Shown here piece after piece: positions 12,777-23,294 of a DNA stretch of 64,000 nucleotides. The stretch is from NCBI GenBank assembly GCA_001599915.1, contig BCIG01000001.1:806001-870000 (forward strand). The letters are read 5' to 3'. Positions within the stretch are counted from its first letter, which is position 1. Every line of letters starts with the position of its first letter. The notes under the pieces were generated by a model. It had not been told where the DNA came from. It made no database searches and was given only the letters and a program-made list of their open reading frames with translations. The position numbers and the translations under genes are program-made. Origin of the DNA: Symbiotaphrina buchneri. Taxonomy: Eukaryota > Ascomycota > Symbiotaphrinales > Symbiotaphrinaceae.

Positions 12777-14107
12777 CTATCCTCTCGCCAGGGGGTGTTT
12801 CCCAAACTGGCTCCTCTCGCCCAACTGCACGCCATGCCTAACACCCCGCCTCGCAAAGCTCATCACCTCCTCCTCCCACTCCTCCCAGCCTCTCTCTCCC
12901 TTAACCGCCGCGCCCAGCCGCATCGCATCAAACGCCGCCTGCGTCGTGCTCGCCGCCGTATGCGGCCGAAACCCCGCCAGCGCGTCGCCCACCAGCCGCA
13001 CTTTCCCACCTAGGTACGACGCCCGCGGGCTCTGCACGTCCGTGATGGCCTGCACGAAGGGCTGCGCCGTGGCGGCGACTAGCGCGGCGAATCGTGGCGG
13101 GAGGGAGGAGTGTGCGTGCGCGCGCTGCGAGGCCCAGATTGAGGGCTGCATGGCGCCCGCGGGGAGGGTGATCCGGTGCCGTTGCCCGGAGGTGTCGGTC
13201 ATGAGGGCGGCGAGGTCGGGCGAGTCGGAGGGGTAGTTGCAGTACCACACCCAGTTGAGCAGGCGCTGGCCCGGGGCTAGAGCGCCGTTTTCGCCGGGGA
13301 TGGTGTAGCTGAGTGGTGTGTCAGTGTGGAGGCTTGGTGGAGGGAAAGGCGGGCAGGAGCTTACGCTAGGATTTGCGTGCCCTCGGCGTGGTAGAATGTG
13401 AACTTCTCGACGAAGGTCTCTCGCACGGTCTCTGGACATTCCTCCTCCGGCACTGTTCCCCTCCAGGCGACATACCCAGCATACGTCCTCTCAACACCTG
13501 GTTCCACGATATTCCTCACGGTGGAGCTCGCTCCATCCGCACCAACGACCAGGTCCGCCTGCGCCGAGCTCTTCCCGGCGTCTTTATCCTCATACTCGAC
13601 GCGCACGCGCTCTCCCTCGTCCTTCAAGCCCGTGACTTTCTTGCCATACTCATAGCTCGCGCGGCCATCGCCTTCCTCTCTCGCAGGCACATCACAGTAC
13701 GCGCTGCGCACACCATCAAAGTTCGCCCGCAGCAGGAAATACAGCAAGTCCCAGCTCGTCATCTTCTGCTGCGTGTCCTCGTGCTGGACTACCCGGCCCT
13801 CCATGTCCAGGTACTGTCGCAGCCGGCTCGTCACGGCGATGGGCCGCTGTGTGCGGTCGTAAGCCTGGAAGAACGCTTGTGTGTCCCCGCCCGCGACGAT
13901 GCCTGCGCCTTGGTGCTGGAGCAGCGCCGTTGGGGCGCGCTCGAAGATCCGCACGTGGTGGCCCAGCCGGCTGAGCACGATGCCGGTGAAGAGCCCGCCG
14001 AGCGAGCCGCCGACCTGGAGAGGGTCAGTAAGGGGGTTGATAGAATGATTTGCAGGCCTGGGAAGTCTGATACTTACCACGATGACGTTCAATGGCTTCT
14101 GCGCCAT
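12777..14107 (-). CDS. FAD-dependent monooxygenase (2,6-dihydroxypyridine hydroxylase-like)
   Basis: The CDS is complement(12777..13308, 13365..13365+649, 14078..14107), that is exons 14107-14078, 14014-13365 and 13308-12777, for 403 aa. The first exon is only 30 nt and encodes the start of the dinucleotide fold (NVIVV); the GGSLGG glycine loop follows directly in exon 2. Also visible are the ribose-binding acidic residue region (VRIFERA), the mid-protein D-G motif (DLVVGADGASSTVR) and the second FAD phosphate motif (VRLVGDALAGFRPHTAAST). This places it in the PHBH-type flavoprotein hydroxylases that add oxygen to aromatic or heteroaromatic rings using NAD(P)H and O2. Similarity to bacterial and fungal 2,6-dihydroxypyridine 3-monooxygenases is recalled, and the substrate cannot be fixed from sequence. 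No biosynthetic neighbours are present. The start at 14107 is supported by the in-frame splice. Confidence 0.85.
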
Positions 14108-15359
14108 TATGGGGAAGATGGAGGCTATGGGTTAGGCCCGAGCAGGCAGTCTTGTCTTATTATCATGACGTCCAGCATGAAAGAAGTACCATAAACAGAT
14201 AGCTTCTTCTATTCAGTATCCGTGCGAGGGATCTCTAATCGATGACGGCACGATAGGTTAATGTTGTGGTGGTTTGTCTGCGGTATTGCACGTCATTCGC
14301 TCAGCCCGGCCGGCTATCGAAGTCGTTGCCGCAGCCTCGCCTAACAGTTACGTTTGTGGTTGACGATGTCGGTGCTCAGATATACTTCACCGGTCTCAAA
14401 TCCATCTTCCACAGATGACCAGCGGACAGTAAGTTCAAGGTGCTCCCAAATGGTTCGATAGTGAAAGCGAAAGATAAGAACTTGTCTCGTTCCTTGTAAA
14501 GGCAGGGGAACATGCAGGAACAAAAATCAAAAAAGCAAAAAGAAAAGTGCCTTGTACTGGATTCGAACCAGTGATCTTTGCATCTCATATAATACAACTG
14601 AGGATTCAGTTAAGTCAATTGGAACTAAACTTAAGTCACGGCAAGAATGGCTTACGTGCAACGCGTTACCCCTGCGCCAACAAGGCGTTACAAGCCTTGA
14701 GGGGACTGTACAAGCGCCAATTTTTCGCTTATTTCATTATATATTCCTCCCCCACCAAGGAGAACAGATTACCACCCCACTGATTCTTTATCATCTTGTC
14801 TATTGACTATGCAGATTCATATCTCTTCTTTCAGGATCCGAGTGAAGAGAACAGTCTCGGTCTAGTATGACGGGAGATATGTTCATTGTTACAATTGGCC
14901 GCTGAGGCTTCAAGACGCTACTGCTACTGTTCCCAGAAGACATGAGACTGCCAGTGGTGCATTTACCCATCTTCGAAGAACTACGCAGCATTGCACTTGA
15001 GCATATTACAAGCCGCACATCAAGCTACCCAGTCCAATCAGAATAAAAACTCATGTCATTATCTCAATCAGAAGTACCAATTGTCATCCCCTCCACAGAA
15101 CTAAACCTAATATCCCACCGCTCAACTCGCTTGCTTGCCTGCCTGCATACAACACATACAACACACATACATGACCGTTATCATCAGGATGTCTCAGGAA
15201 TGAAGACCGCTTCGCTTGATGAACAAAAACACGGTATGAGAAAAAAAGCAGAACTCAAGCAGATTATTGCAGGGCGCTAGAGGGACATGAAAATGCGGAC
15301 CGACGTGTCTTCAGCTTTGAACGATAGAGGAGATTCCTCCCAGGGAAGAGGCGGTGTGA
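14108..15359. other. Intergenic with tRNA-like gene
   Basis: Apart from the tRNA-like gene at 14548-14686, no other gene is supported. The stretch 15085-15180 contains short tandem motifs such as TTGCTTGCCTGCCTGC and ACAACACATACAACACACATACA. Confidence 0.55.
14548..14686 (-). tRNA. Intron-bearing tRNA-like gene, isotype undetermined
   Basis: On the minus strand a 7-bp acceptor stem (GCCTTGT with ACAAGGC), discriminator A, a D arm (GGCGCAGGGGTAACGC), a perfect T arm (ACTGG-TTCGAAT-CCAGT, box B at 14559-14569) and a 5-bp anticodon stem (TTGCA with TGCAA) can all be drawn. The anticodon stem encloses 74 nt (14583-14656), implying an intron of about 67 nt. A TTTT Pol III terminator follows at 14546-14543. 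Taking the canonical intron position after base 37, the 5' loop reads C-G-T-A-A-G, so the nearly invariant U33 would be G and the anticodon is uncertain. It may be a real tRNA with a non-canonical intron position or a recently damaged copy. No 3' CCA is encoded, as expected in eukaryotes. Confidence 0.65.
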
Positions 15360-17279
15360 TCATTGGACCTTCGGAGCAGTGCCGGCTACTACCTCTTTGA
15401 GGCCGTCATTGACAAGCTCTGTTGCAGGTCCATCAGACTGTAGCTCATTAGGTTCGCCAACATCTAGGACACTGGCTGGAGTTCCTTCCAACATGCTAGG
15501 TTCCTGGAACTCCTTGGCGCCAAAGGAGCCCTGGCTTGCCATCTCAGAAGTCGAGAGGGTAGCTGAAGTGCAAGGCTTCGTGACGGCTTCAGGGCATATG
15601 CATGGCTCGCAAGCATTCCCAGCTACAACCTGATCGATGATTTGCTCCTTGACGATGTGACTTGAGGCGGACTGAGCCATGGCGACCGGCGAAGGTTGCA
15701 TGACAGCGCTGCTGGACATCTCCACGGTTGACCGCTGCATAGGCAACACAGGCGTGGAACCTACTGCCATAGGAGCTGCACTTGGGATGGATGCGTGGCC
15801 AGACAAAGGTGCAGGAGTCGACCTCATCGCGAGTAACAGGACAATAATGCTGAGGAACCCTAGCAGAATATTGCGCTTATCCTGCATGATGAGGTAGGTA
15901 TAGTTTCGCAAAAGCGTAGAGAGGGGGACGTCTAGCGCTGCAGTCTCTGGTGCAGTTCTTCTGCGCCTACGAGGTGTACCCTCTGACGGCGGCGTTGGCG
16001 CTGGTGGAGGCATTCGATCACCATAGATCTCGCGCAGACGTGCTTGAGCGCTAGGGCGGTTCGGACTCCAGTTCTTTTGATCCTCTTCTCCGTGCACGTA
16101 ATCCTCATGATGCAAGGAGGCATGCTCTTCGTCCTCCTCCGGTCCCAAGCCCATCTCTCTTTCCCTTTGCTCCTCCTCTTCGGCCCGGGACTCCAGATCG
16201 CGCTTCATCTCCTCTGATAACCAAGGGGTCACTTCCGCGTCAATCCTCTCCATTTCCCTCCAAGCAGCACCCCAGGCTCCGGCTCGCATCAAGCCATTCG
16301 CAGCAAAAATCTTGATGTCCCATCTTTTCGCGCCTTCGCCTGTTCCAAATCTTCCATCTCTTACGCGCCGGCCGCAATCCGGGCACAGCTCCTCCGGATC
16401 ATCGGCGCTATCGTAGCCGTCCCCATCAGCTATGGTAGCGCAGTCCGCATGGCTTATCTCGTCATCGCAGGCATGGAAGTGACCGCACTTCAAGATACGT
16501 GGCGTCTTCAAATCCAGCGACTCCAGCAGGCGTTCCTCCAAGAGCTCGTAATCCTCCCTGGGATGCGGGAGAAGAACCCCTCGCTCCAACACCGTATCAC
16601 CCAACTTATCCCTCAATACTTTGTAGTTGTCCAAGACGTATGGCGGCAGAACCTGTTCCATGATTTCCAGTGGGTATGGATACGTCAGGGGCAATAGCGT
16701 GACATGTAAAAGCACGAGCGGGTACTCCTTTTTCTGCGCGCTTTTCTTAGGACTGCTATGGGACCGCATCGACTGCGGTGTACAGGTCCTCGTCGGAGTC
16801 GGCAGCTTGTATCGCGGGGACCGCGCGGCAGTGTAGAAGTCTGGCGCATATGGAGGACTGCTCGGAATATGTGCACTGCGAATGATCGAGGAAGTTCGAG
16901 CTGATGTACGCCCTTTGGTCGGGGTATATGGCAAATCGTCTGGTAATTCAGAAATAACATCTGATTGCCGCAATAGCAGTAAGGAAGCATTCCGATTCTC
17001 CTGCTCGAATTCGCGGTCATGGTCTACCGTGGTACGGCGGGAATGAGACTTCAGAGGTGCTTCTTCGTCGTTGATCTGGTGGTCTTCTTCGTTTCCAAGG
17101 TCTTCGATCTCTTCTAGCGGCGGAAGGATGGAATTCTCGTAGTCGACAACATTCCCATCATTTAGTCCGAGCGCACCATCATCCGAGGAATGTGGTGTCT
17201 CGTCCAGAGGCAGCGGCGGTAGGGCTGAACTGTCACTGTGGATCCGGAATTGATCTCCCGAAGCCCGTTCGCGTGCCAT
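15360..17279 (-). CDS. Conserved fungal single-TM protein, 'pathway-specific nitrogen regulator' family
   Basis: This is an uninterrupted 639-aa frame. The N-terminal 180 residues are acidic and Ser/Pro-rich. The conserved core begins with LVLLHVTLLPLTYPY and includes LGDTVLERGVLLPHP and DYELLEERLLESLDL, then a cysteine cluster (CGHFHAC ... CPDCGRR) that could bind a metal, and IKIFAANGLMRAGAWGAAWREME. A charged Glu-rich stretch, a hydrophobic membrane segment at about 470-485 and a 154-residue Ser/Thr-rich tail follow. I recall homologues in Aspergillus automatically named pathway-specific nitrogen regulator, but nothing in the sequence shows DNA binding, and the membrane segment argues against a simple transcription factor. 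The function is unknown. It is head-to-head with the J-domain-like gene. Confidence 0.8.
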   Translation of the reverse strand: MARERASGDQFRIHSDSSALPPLPLDETPHSSDDGALGLNDGNVVDYENSILPPLEEIEDLGNEEDHQINDEEAPLKSHSRRTTVDHDREFEQENRNASLLLLRQSDVISELPDDLPYTPTKGRTSARTSSIIRSAHIPSSPPYAPDFYTAARSPRYKLPTPTRTCTPQSMRSHSSPKKSAQKKEYPLVLLHVTLLPLTYPYPLEIMEQVLPPYVLDNYKVLRDKLGDTVLERGVLLPHPREDYELLEERLLESLDLKTPRILKCGHFHACDDEISHADCATIADGDGYDSADDPEELCPDCGRRVRDGRFGTGEGAKRWDIKIFAANGLMRAGAWGAAWREMERIDAEVTPWLSEEMKRDLESRAEEEEQREREMGLGPEEDEEHASLHHEDYVHGEEDQKNWSPNRPSAQARLREIYGDRMPPPAPTPPSEGTPRRRRRTAPETAALDVPLSTLLRNYTYLIMQDKRNILLGFLSIIVLLLAMRSTPAPLSGHASIPSAAPMAVGSTPVLPMQRSTVEMSSSAVMQPSPVAMAQSASSHIVKEQIIDQVVAGNACEPCICPEAVTKPCTSATLSTSEMASQGSFGAKEFQEPSMLEGTPASVLDVGEPNELQSDGPATELVNDGLKEVVAGTAPKVQ

Positions 17280-18150
17280 GTCACCTCTGGAGAAGACTTA
17301 GAGGATTCGAGCGTCGTGTCAAAGCTCGTTCGAAAGACGCGCAAGCAATCGACGGTTAGCAAAAGTTGACAGGAGCTTGATTTTCGGAGGTTTTCCGTTT
17401 GTTGTTGTTTGTCCTGTTTTGATCGGAAGCGGGAGGCAAGCGAGCAAGCGAGCGACTTGACAGGGTCGGCCGGAGCAACGTGAAGTCATCGACCTTGCCT
17501 CATGCGATTCTTCAACTCATCAAATTAATGCTGCCATTCTACACACGGAACGTGCTGCAATTTGGGACTGGTAGATATTACCAGCCCGGATAACTACCTC
17601 AATGGTCTTCCGCCGTATGTGTAAGTTTATTCAGTAGGTGTAAGACCCATTGGCTGTTCTCATTTGAGAACATTGCACTCGATGGCCATGTACGGATCGC
17701 TGTCCAGAAATTGACAGCTGCCTGATCCTTCTGATCAATGATACGATGCTGCCAATCCAGGGAGCGTGATTCCTGTCTGGGCCATTTATAATCAACTCTT
17801 CCTGTATTAATCCATTGCAATTGTTAATCATTCCATCTTTGTATTATATATATTGTAACAGGAGATCCACTTTGATGTACAGGCTTCTACAACTTTTATC
17901 AAAAAGAACAAGGGAAAATAGTGAATTCAAGATGTATTTGTCTTTTTTCAGTGAATATTAAACCTGATATCCTTATAACCTGACTTTCCTGTTGTTATTA
18001 CACCTTTACTCTTACCTCTGTACTCTATCTTAACTTGGATGACAAGCTCAACCTTTCATACATAACTTGACCCTTCTGGTTCATCTCAAGTTGTAACATT
18101 CCAAGCTTCCATACATCAATCTACTACCTTTACAAAGGTTTGGATTCAAG
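17280..18150. promoter_or_regulatory. Divergent intergenic region, AT-rich on the right
   Basis: This 871-bp stretch separates two outward-pointing genes. The left part contains a CAAGCGAG direct repeat (about 17436-17456). The right part (about 17820-18120) is noticeably AT-rich, including ATTATATATATT near 17843. It must hold the promoters of both flanking genes; no specific factor site is claimed. Confidence 0.5.
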
Positions 18151-19962
18151 ATGATTCCATTTTCCTCAAAATGGTCAGGGAGATTTCTGAATTACTTTCG
18201 GATTCTAAATCTTCCAAACTTTGAAGAAGATCAGGTCAAGATCACAGAAGCAGAGGCGAAGCTCATCCAAGTCTACCATCCTGATCGTGTTTACTTGTGG
18301 AAGGATGACTCGGATGATGCAGCCACAGTGGATGTAAAGGTGTTTGAGATTTTTGCTCAACTGGTCCATGAGGCTGGCACGGTGCTCTTGAATAGAGAAG
18401 AAGGCGTTGGTAGAGTCCACTTACGGTTCTTGGCTGATTTGCGGCGCCGGTTGATTGAAAGAATCTCTGACCTTTCCGACATTGATGATTGTCCGCCAAT
18501 AGCCGGTAAAGAGACTCGCGACTACCTAAACAGTCTACGGAACACATCCAGCAACCATCCAGAGACCCATTCTGAAACTTCTACTGAGTGGATCAAAGCA
18601 TGTTACTGTTCATTTGCAGAGGAAACAGACAAACTGTGGAAGGTAAGATACCGGACCAAAGACTTTGCTTACATGAATTTTGACACATTGCAGGAATTAT
18701 CATCGACAGGTGGCTCAAAGTCGGATAGTTCCGACATGTTCCATGGGACACTACCCTCCGACGGCTTAAATCCAGAGAGTCGTAACGGGAGTGCCACTGC
18801 TGATTGTCAACAAGATGACACCACTGGTGTACCTGCGGCTACGAGTGAGCCGAGCACGAGTATCGAACAGAGACTACACCACTATGTTCCAATTATACCC
18901 CCGAAAGATGCCAGTCCTGCTGAATTAGAAGTTTTGCGCACGAAAGCTGCTTTGGAGGATCCTATGCCGTCAGAATCAGACTTTCCCGAGGCAACTGATG
19001 CAGTTCACGACATCTCCGGAAATCTGAAATCTGCACGTATAATTATCATCGGCGTGATCAAGGATGATCCCGAGCCTAAACGGGCGGTCCGCTGTAATAT
19101 CACACGCCTTGGTGACATACACCGTTATGCTCCTAATTTTGATATCTTCGGGATGCCCATTCAAAGGCATAAGGGTGATGGATACCGTGTCGCCGGGAAG
19201 TTTCCGCCAGAGAGTATTGATTACCGCGTAGAAATGATAGGAATGAGCGCTGAAGAGGAGAAGCGTTGGGCGTGGACCCGCCTTCGGGCGAAAAATCTTC
19301 ACCCGCCCCATTTCTTGTCATTCCAACATATGATGGATAACCATGGGCGGAAGGCAAGCATGAAACTCTGGAAGGAGTATCAAGCTGCGAAAGCTTGTGA
19401 AGTGGGACCAGTGGCATCTACAAGATCCGTCAGCACAGATACAGCATCAGGTTCTGGACCTAGACCCACCTCGTCCAATTTCCCAATCCCGCCGCCAGCG
19501 TTTCTGCCGAAAACACCAAGACCATCTGGGCAGTCTGATACCAGTGACCTCTCGAGCAACGTGGTCCTTCCGATCCGCTCCACTGAGGTTTTCAAGAGAA
19601 AATCTTTCTTCCCTTCTCGTCTAGATGGTACCGGGAAGCGTCTACGGTCTGACACAACGGAGGTCGGCCCAAATCACCACGACATGAATCTTGCGGGCTT
19701 GCAGGCAGAGAACGAAGAATTAAGGCGCCAGGCAACAGACGTGACCGCAAGAAATGTACTTCTCCAGGAGATTGTCAGCCGATCATTTGCGCGAACCAAC
19801 TGGATTGTGCAACTGCCAGCTTCTGTTGTCCAACAGCAAGTGCGTGACGCCGGTACCAGCGATATGAGCTATCTCCTTGAGAAGATAGAAGCACTTGAGC
19901 TTAATCCAGAAGACTTGTTGGAGAAAGGAGAGGTCCAGATCAGGATTGGGAGAAAGCTTTGA
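18151..19962 (+). CDS. Uncharacterised protein with N-terminal J-domain-like segment
   Basis: A frame of 603 codons is open from 18151 to 19962. Residues 12-80 resemble a J-domain: NYFRILNLP (helix I), a helix ending in VYHPDR with the HPD tripeptide at 43-45, then FEIFAQLVHEAGTVLLN as a helix III candidate. HPD is the Hsp70-stimulating motif of DnaJ proteins. The middle is polar and low complexity. Near the C-terminus a short leucine-rich coiled coil lies at about 510-545 (LQAENEELRRQ). A likely 51-nt intron, 18643-18693 (donor GTAAGA, acceptor TTGCAG), has a length divisible by three and no stop, so the spliced product would be 586 aa (WK|ELSS). There is no signal peptide or membrane segment. 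I do not recognise the full-length family. Client and location are unknown. Confidence 0.7.
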   Translation: MIPFSSKWSGRFLNYFRILNLPNFEEDQVKITEAEAKLIQVYHPDRVYLWKDDSDDAATVDVKVFEIFAQLVHEAGTVLLNREEGVGRVHLRFLADLRRRLIERISDLSDIDDCPPIAGKETRDYLNSLRNTSSNHPETHSETSTEWIKACYCSFAEETDKLWKVRYRTKDFAYMNFDTLQELSSTGGSKSDSSDMFHGTLPSDGLNPESRNGSATADCQQDDTTGVPAATSEPSTSIEQRLHHYVPIIPPKDASPAELEVLRTKAALEDPMPSESDFPEATDAVHDISGNLKSARIIIIGVIKDDPEPKRAVRCNITRLGDIHRYAPNFDIFGMPIQRHKGDGYRVAGKFPPESIDYRVEMIGMSAEEEKRWAWTRLRAKNLHPPHFLSFQHMMDNHGRKASMKLWKEYQAAKACEVGPVASTRSVSTDTASGSGPRPTSSNFPIPPPAFLPKTPRPSGQSDTSDLSSNVVLPIRSTEVFKRKSFFPSRLDGTGKRLRSDTTEVGPNHHDMNLAGLQAENEELRRQATDVTARNVLLQEIVSRSFARTNWIVQLPASVVQQQVRDAGTSDMSYLLEKIEALELNPEDLLEKGEVQIRIGRKL

Positions 19963-20570
19963 AGGAGGGAGATACAAGAATGCAATGAACACGATACCGC
20001 CTGATTTGGGGTGTGATGGACAAGCGGAAGATCCGGCACTGGATACAATGGCAGATTGCAAGCAGTGCACCTAATGTACACTATGACGAAGAATGACCAG
20101 CAGGCGCGGCGCTTTAGAAGCAAGGTGATGAATGCATTCGAAAAACTCGTTCCTGAGAGATAGAAAGAATACAAAACTGACGATTTCGTCTGAAATAGTG
20201 TAGCCAGCAAATGACATGATCTGATGAAAGGCACGTTCACAGACATACATCTGTGGCCTCTAACATTCGTGATATCCTACGTATTCTATTGTATGGAAAG
20301 AAGACTGTGTTCTATATGAATTATCAAGCGTTCTGTGTATGTGCAAGAGAAGCTTCAACAGCATGCCTGAAGTGTTGCAGTAGGTTGTAAATAAAGCTTA
20401 CCCCTGAACCCCTTTGTCCGCTCCATCACGCGACATCCACACCGCCCGGCAAATCCCGTCCTTCGGCTGATCCCGCGTACCACCAAGGTCGCACCTAAGC
20501 ATCCTGACATCAGATACTCGACGCTCAGAAACCGCTATCGCGTGTCTATGATGCGAGCCGGGCCGGAGTC
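19963..20570. other. Intergenic, no gene seen
   Basis: This is the 3' flank of the J-domain-like gene and the 5' flank of the DENN gene. Out-of-frame ATGs at 20548 and 20551 lie just upstream of the DENN start at 20571 and could act as upstream initiation codons. Nothing else is supported. Confidence 0.5.
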
Positions 20571-22603
20571 ATGGCAGCTGCGAGGAGGGGACAGTCCCTA
20601 AAGATAGATCTACCATCTGTTTCCGCTCAGGACCTGCCGCCCATCGCGGCTGTGTTCCTGATATACTTCGATCTGAAGGTCGGGTAAGTTCTAGGCCAGA
20701 CTGCGTAATTGTGCGGGCAAGTGCATTGCTGACTTCTCTTGCTGCAGATATACAATCGCATGGAAAAGATCAATTGAAGGAGGTTAGTTCCGCTTACACA
20801 CAGCCGCGGAATCCTGGATAGCTGCTGACCGCAGGACAGTTCAACTAGACGGGGTGGTAGAGTACAAGTCATTGCCTTCTGGACTGCATACCACGAAAGA
20901 GGACCTTGTGTACGTCTCTTGCTTCAAAGCAAGGAACAAGGGCTCATAAATAACAGCTATTTCGTGCACGGCGACTATGCTGGCGTGAGCGCATTCGTCA
21001 ATGAGCCAGCGGGCGACGCTGAGCGCAATGCGGTTATGGTAGCTGTAGGCATCCTCGTACCTTTGACCTACGGCAGGCTTGGAAGAAGTTGGCGCCATGC
21101 ACAAAACCTCAAATCTCTGGCAAAGTACGTTGCTTTGTATATGCTGATGTACGACAACGGGAGCTAATATCAATTTAGGCAGTTGGCAGGGGATGTGACA
21201 AAGACAGAGCCACTTGAAGAGTACTGGGAATCGTATCGGGTACGTGATGGCAGCGGTTCATCTCAGCTAGGGTTGCCGGTCGATTCACCATCAACTTTGA
21301 AGGCCAAATTAGTAAGGCCGGGCGTACGCAAAGGTCATGGCAGGAATCGATCAATATCAGACGGAGGAGCACTGGGGCCGCCAGGGCAGGCCTTGTCGGA
21401 CCATCACCCGGCTCTTTCTCTCGCATCGCTCCTGGAAACCTTTGGGCCTTTGCTGTTCCCCTTATACCGAGCAGCACTGCTAAGGAAACGGATATTGATC
21501 CTTGGCCATGCGCCAGTTGAAAATACCTGCAATTTCGGTGAGCAATTCCAGAGGACACAGATATCTGCAATATTTCTGACTTGATTCTTCCAGTTTATGA
21601 CATTTCCATTCTTTCGACTGTACCGTCTTCTGTTCTGGGTATGGTAGAGTCGTCTTCTACTTCTGCACGCTTACGACCATTATTCTCGATGGGAATCCAT
21701 GATATCCCTTTCCTGGAGAAAGATGCAAAGGCGATGCAAGACATCGCATCAAACAAGACCTCCGTCGAACCTGACACCGAGCTCTCTGGGAGGGGTTGGG
21801 TCGCCTGTAGTACAGATGACGTTCTTGCTATGAAAAAACATCTATATGATCTGCTCGTCAAGCTCCCTCCGCCTCATTCTGCGGCTGCTAAGGAGAACAT
21901 ATGGCCAAAACTTGAATCTTCACAGGGAATCGAAGTCAAGGCCACACAAAGAGACCTGAGACGATACAAACGGCTACGGTACGGGCTGCGGCAATTCGAG
22001 CAGGGTACAAGACCACTCTCAGCATACCGGGACGAGGAGGAACTGGATGATGATGACGAGGCTCGGCTACTCCCAGAAACCAGGAAAGAGGTCCCCGAGG
22101 CAGAACCTGTTGATGATAACATCGTCGAACCAGTCTCATGGACGGCTCTGGCTTATTCGTCATTCATGTGGTGGGCTTCTGCAGGAGAGAAAAGAGGAGA
22201 CCTCGACGACGAAGCGGAGCACGACGACGCCCTCATGGCCGACGTCTCTGTCATCGAATCCTCGGCTCCTTTACGGCCTCGGTCACTAGAGGACGACTCT
22301 CCCAACGCTCGCCCCACGGCAGCATTGGAGATGGTCTTGATCGCGTACTTCCACCGCCTCACGTCACTGTTATTGACGACGCTCTGCAACGTCGTCGACG
22401 CACTGGAAGCCGATGAGGAGAACGAAGGCACTGGCGCAAAAGAGGAAGCGGCGTTTGTGGGCAGCGATGATATTGCACGCATGGGCCTGGATGCTTGGAG
22501 CGAGACGGATAGGAAGTTCATCGAGGAGCTGGTGCAGGCTTATTTTGGCCGGAGGGGCGAGGCGCAGCGGGCGAGGATTGAATGTTGCGGTTTGTCGTTT
22601 TAA
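20571..22603 (+). CDS. DENN-type LCHN/DENND11-like protein (DUF4484)
   Basis: The CDS is join(20571..20683, 20748..20782, 20840..20909, 20957..21124, 21179..21537, 21594..22603), 584 aa, with all phases closing. The start encodes LPPIAAVFLIYFDLKVGYTI, typical of the upstream DENN segment. Conserved LPSGLH and EDLVYFVHGDYAGVSAFVN follow, then the central DENN part with LLETFGPLLFPLYRAALLRKRILILG and VYDISILSTVP. An acidic linker leads to the DUF4484 region with FMWWASAGE. Two donors are GTACGT and were picked over nearby GTs because only they restore conserved VYFVHG and SLAKQLAGDV. DENN proteins are Rab guanine-nucleotide exchange factors or relatives; the fungal LCHN family itself is uncharacterised. 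A 35-nt exon 2 is notable. Confidence 0.88.
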
Positions 22604-23154
22604 AAGTATTGAGTCTGGGAAGGGGATCTGTATGATGGATTGTTAGGTATTCGGATGTCCGAGGCGTTGAGGTTTGGAGATAATGTGTTACATCTAGACG
22701 CACTATTCCATTGGTTCCCTGTAGATACTTAACTGGGATGGTGTAAATGTCCTGGACCATTGTGATTTAATTCTTAGAATCCGGTTAACCAATGCACGTC
22801 CAATCTTGTCCTGATCAATCTAAGACTGATATCCGGATCTGTATAGATCAATTCCGGAAGACACAGTAAGGTTAAGCCTGCTTTGGGTATTGAGCCCATA
22901 AATGGAAGGTAACAAAGCTCTTGCAGGAGTGTTGCAGAATACATCTGAAGTCTCTGCTGAACCTTTCAATTCTTATTATCATTTATTCATCATTCTTCAA
23001 TCTAATCACTGTAATCCTTTAATTCTGTAATGGTAACACCAGTCCAAAAACATTCTCAAATAGAAACAAAAATACATTATTGAACATCCATCATGAAACA
23101 GCACTACAAAAGAATCATCTTCCAAAGATGAATAAGGCAAAAAAAAAGACAAAA

Positions 23155-23273
23155 ACATACAACAACCCGGATTCCCAAGTCGTCCCCGACCTTAGTACTA
23201 ACGAGTCGGTCGGTGGCTTAGATTCAGCAGAGCGAACGGGATGCGTCGTTCTCCACCGCCTGTGGTCGTATGT
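23155..23273 (-). rRNA. Dispersed 5S rRNA gene
   Basis: The minus strand from 23273 begins ACATACGACC and ends about 119 nt later in GTTGTTGTATGT, the fungal 5S termini, which pair as helix I. Internal landmarks are GGTGGAGAAC, CATCCCGTTCGCTCTGC, box A-like TAAGCCACCG, GTTAGTAC and box C-like GGTCGGGGACGACTTGGGAAT. A T-run terminator follows (T5 at 23155-23151, T9 at 23147-23139). An (AT)n TATA element lies at 23295-23304, about 22-31 bp upstream, as in other filamentous fungi. 5S is the structural RNA of the large ribosomal subunit, made by RNA polymerase III. Single scattered copies are the rule in Pezizomycotina. The helix II-III and IV-V bases differ from the commonest type I recall, so it may be a variant class or a diverged copy. 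Confidence 0.88.
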
Positions 23274-23294
23274 ACCAGAAGAAGTGTTATTGGG

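Noticed and set aside
12946-13236. GC-rich plus-strand frame at 12946-13236
   Set aside because: Same reason: antisense of monooxygenase exon 3.
11297-14107. A secondary-metabolite gene cluster around the FAD monooxygenase and DUF3455 protein
   Set aside because: No backbone synthase, transporter or pathway regulator is nearby; the DUF1857 gene is 22 kb away and isolated.
13373-14194. 273-codon plus-strand frame opposite the FAD monooxygenase
   Set aside because: It is the antisense of a GC-rich coding exon; the minus strand carries all FAD motifs and correct splice phases.
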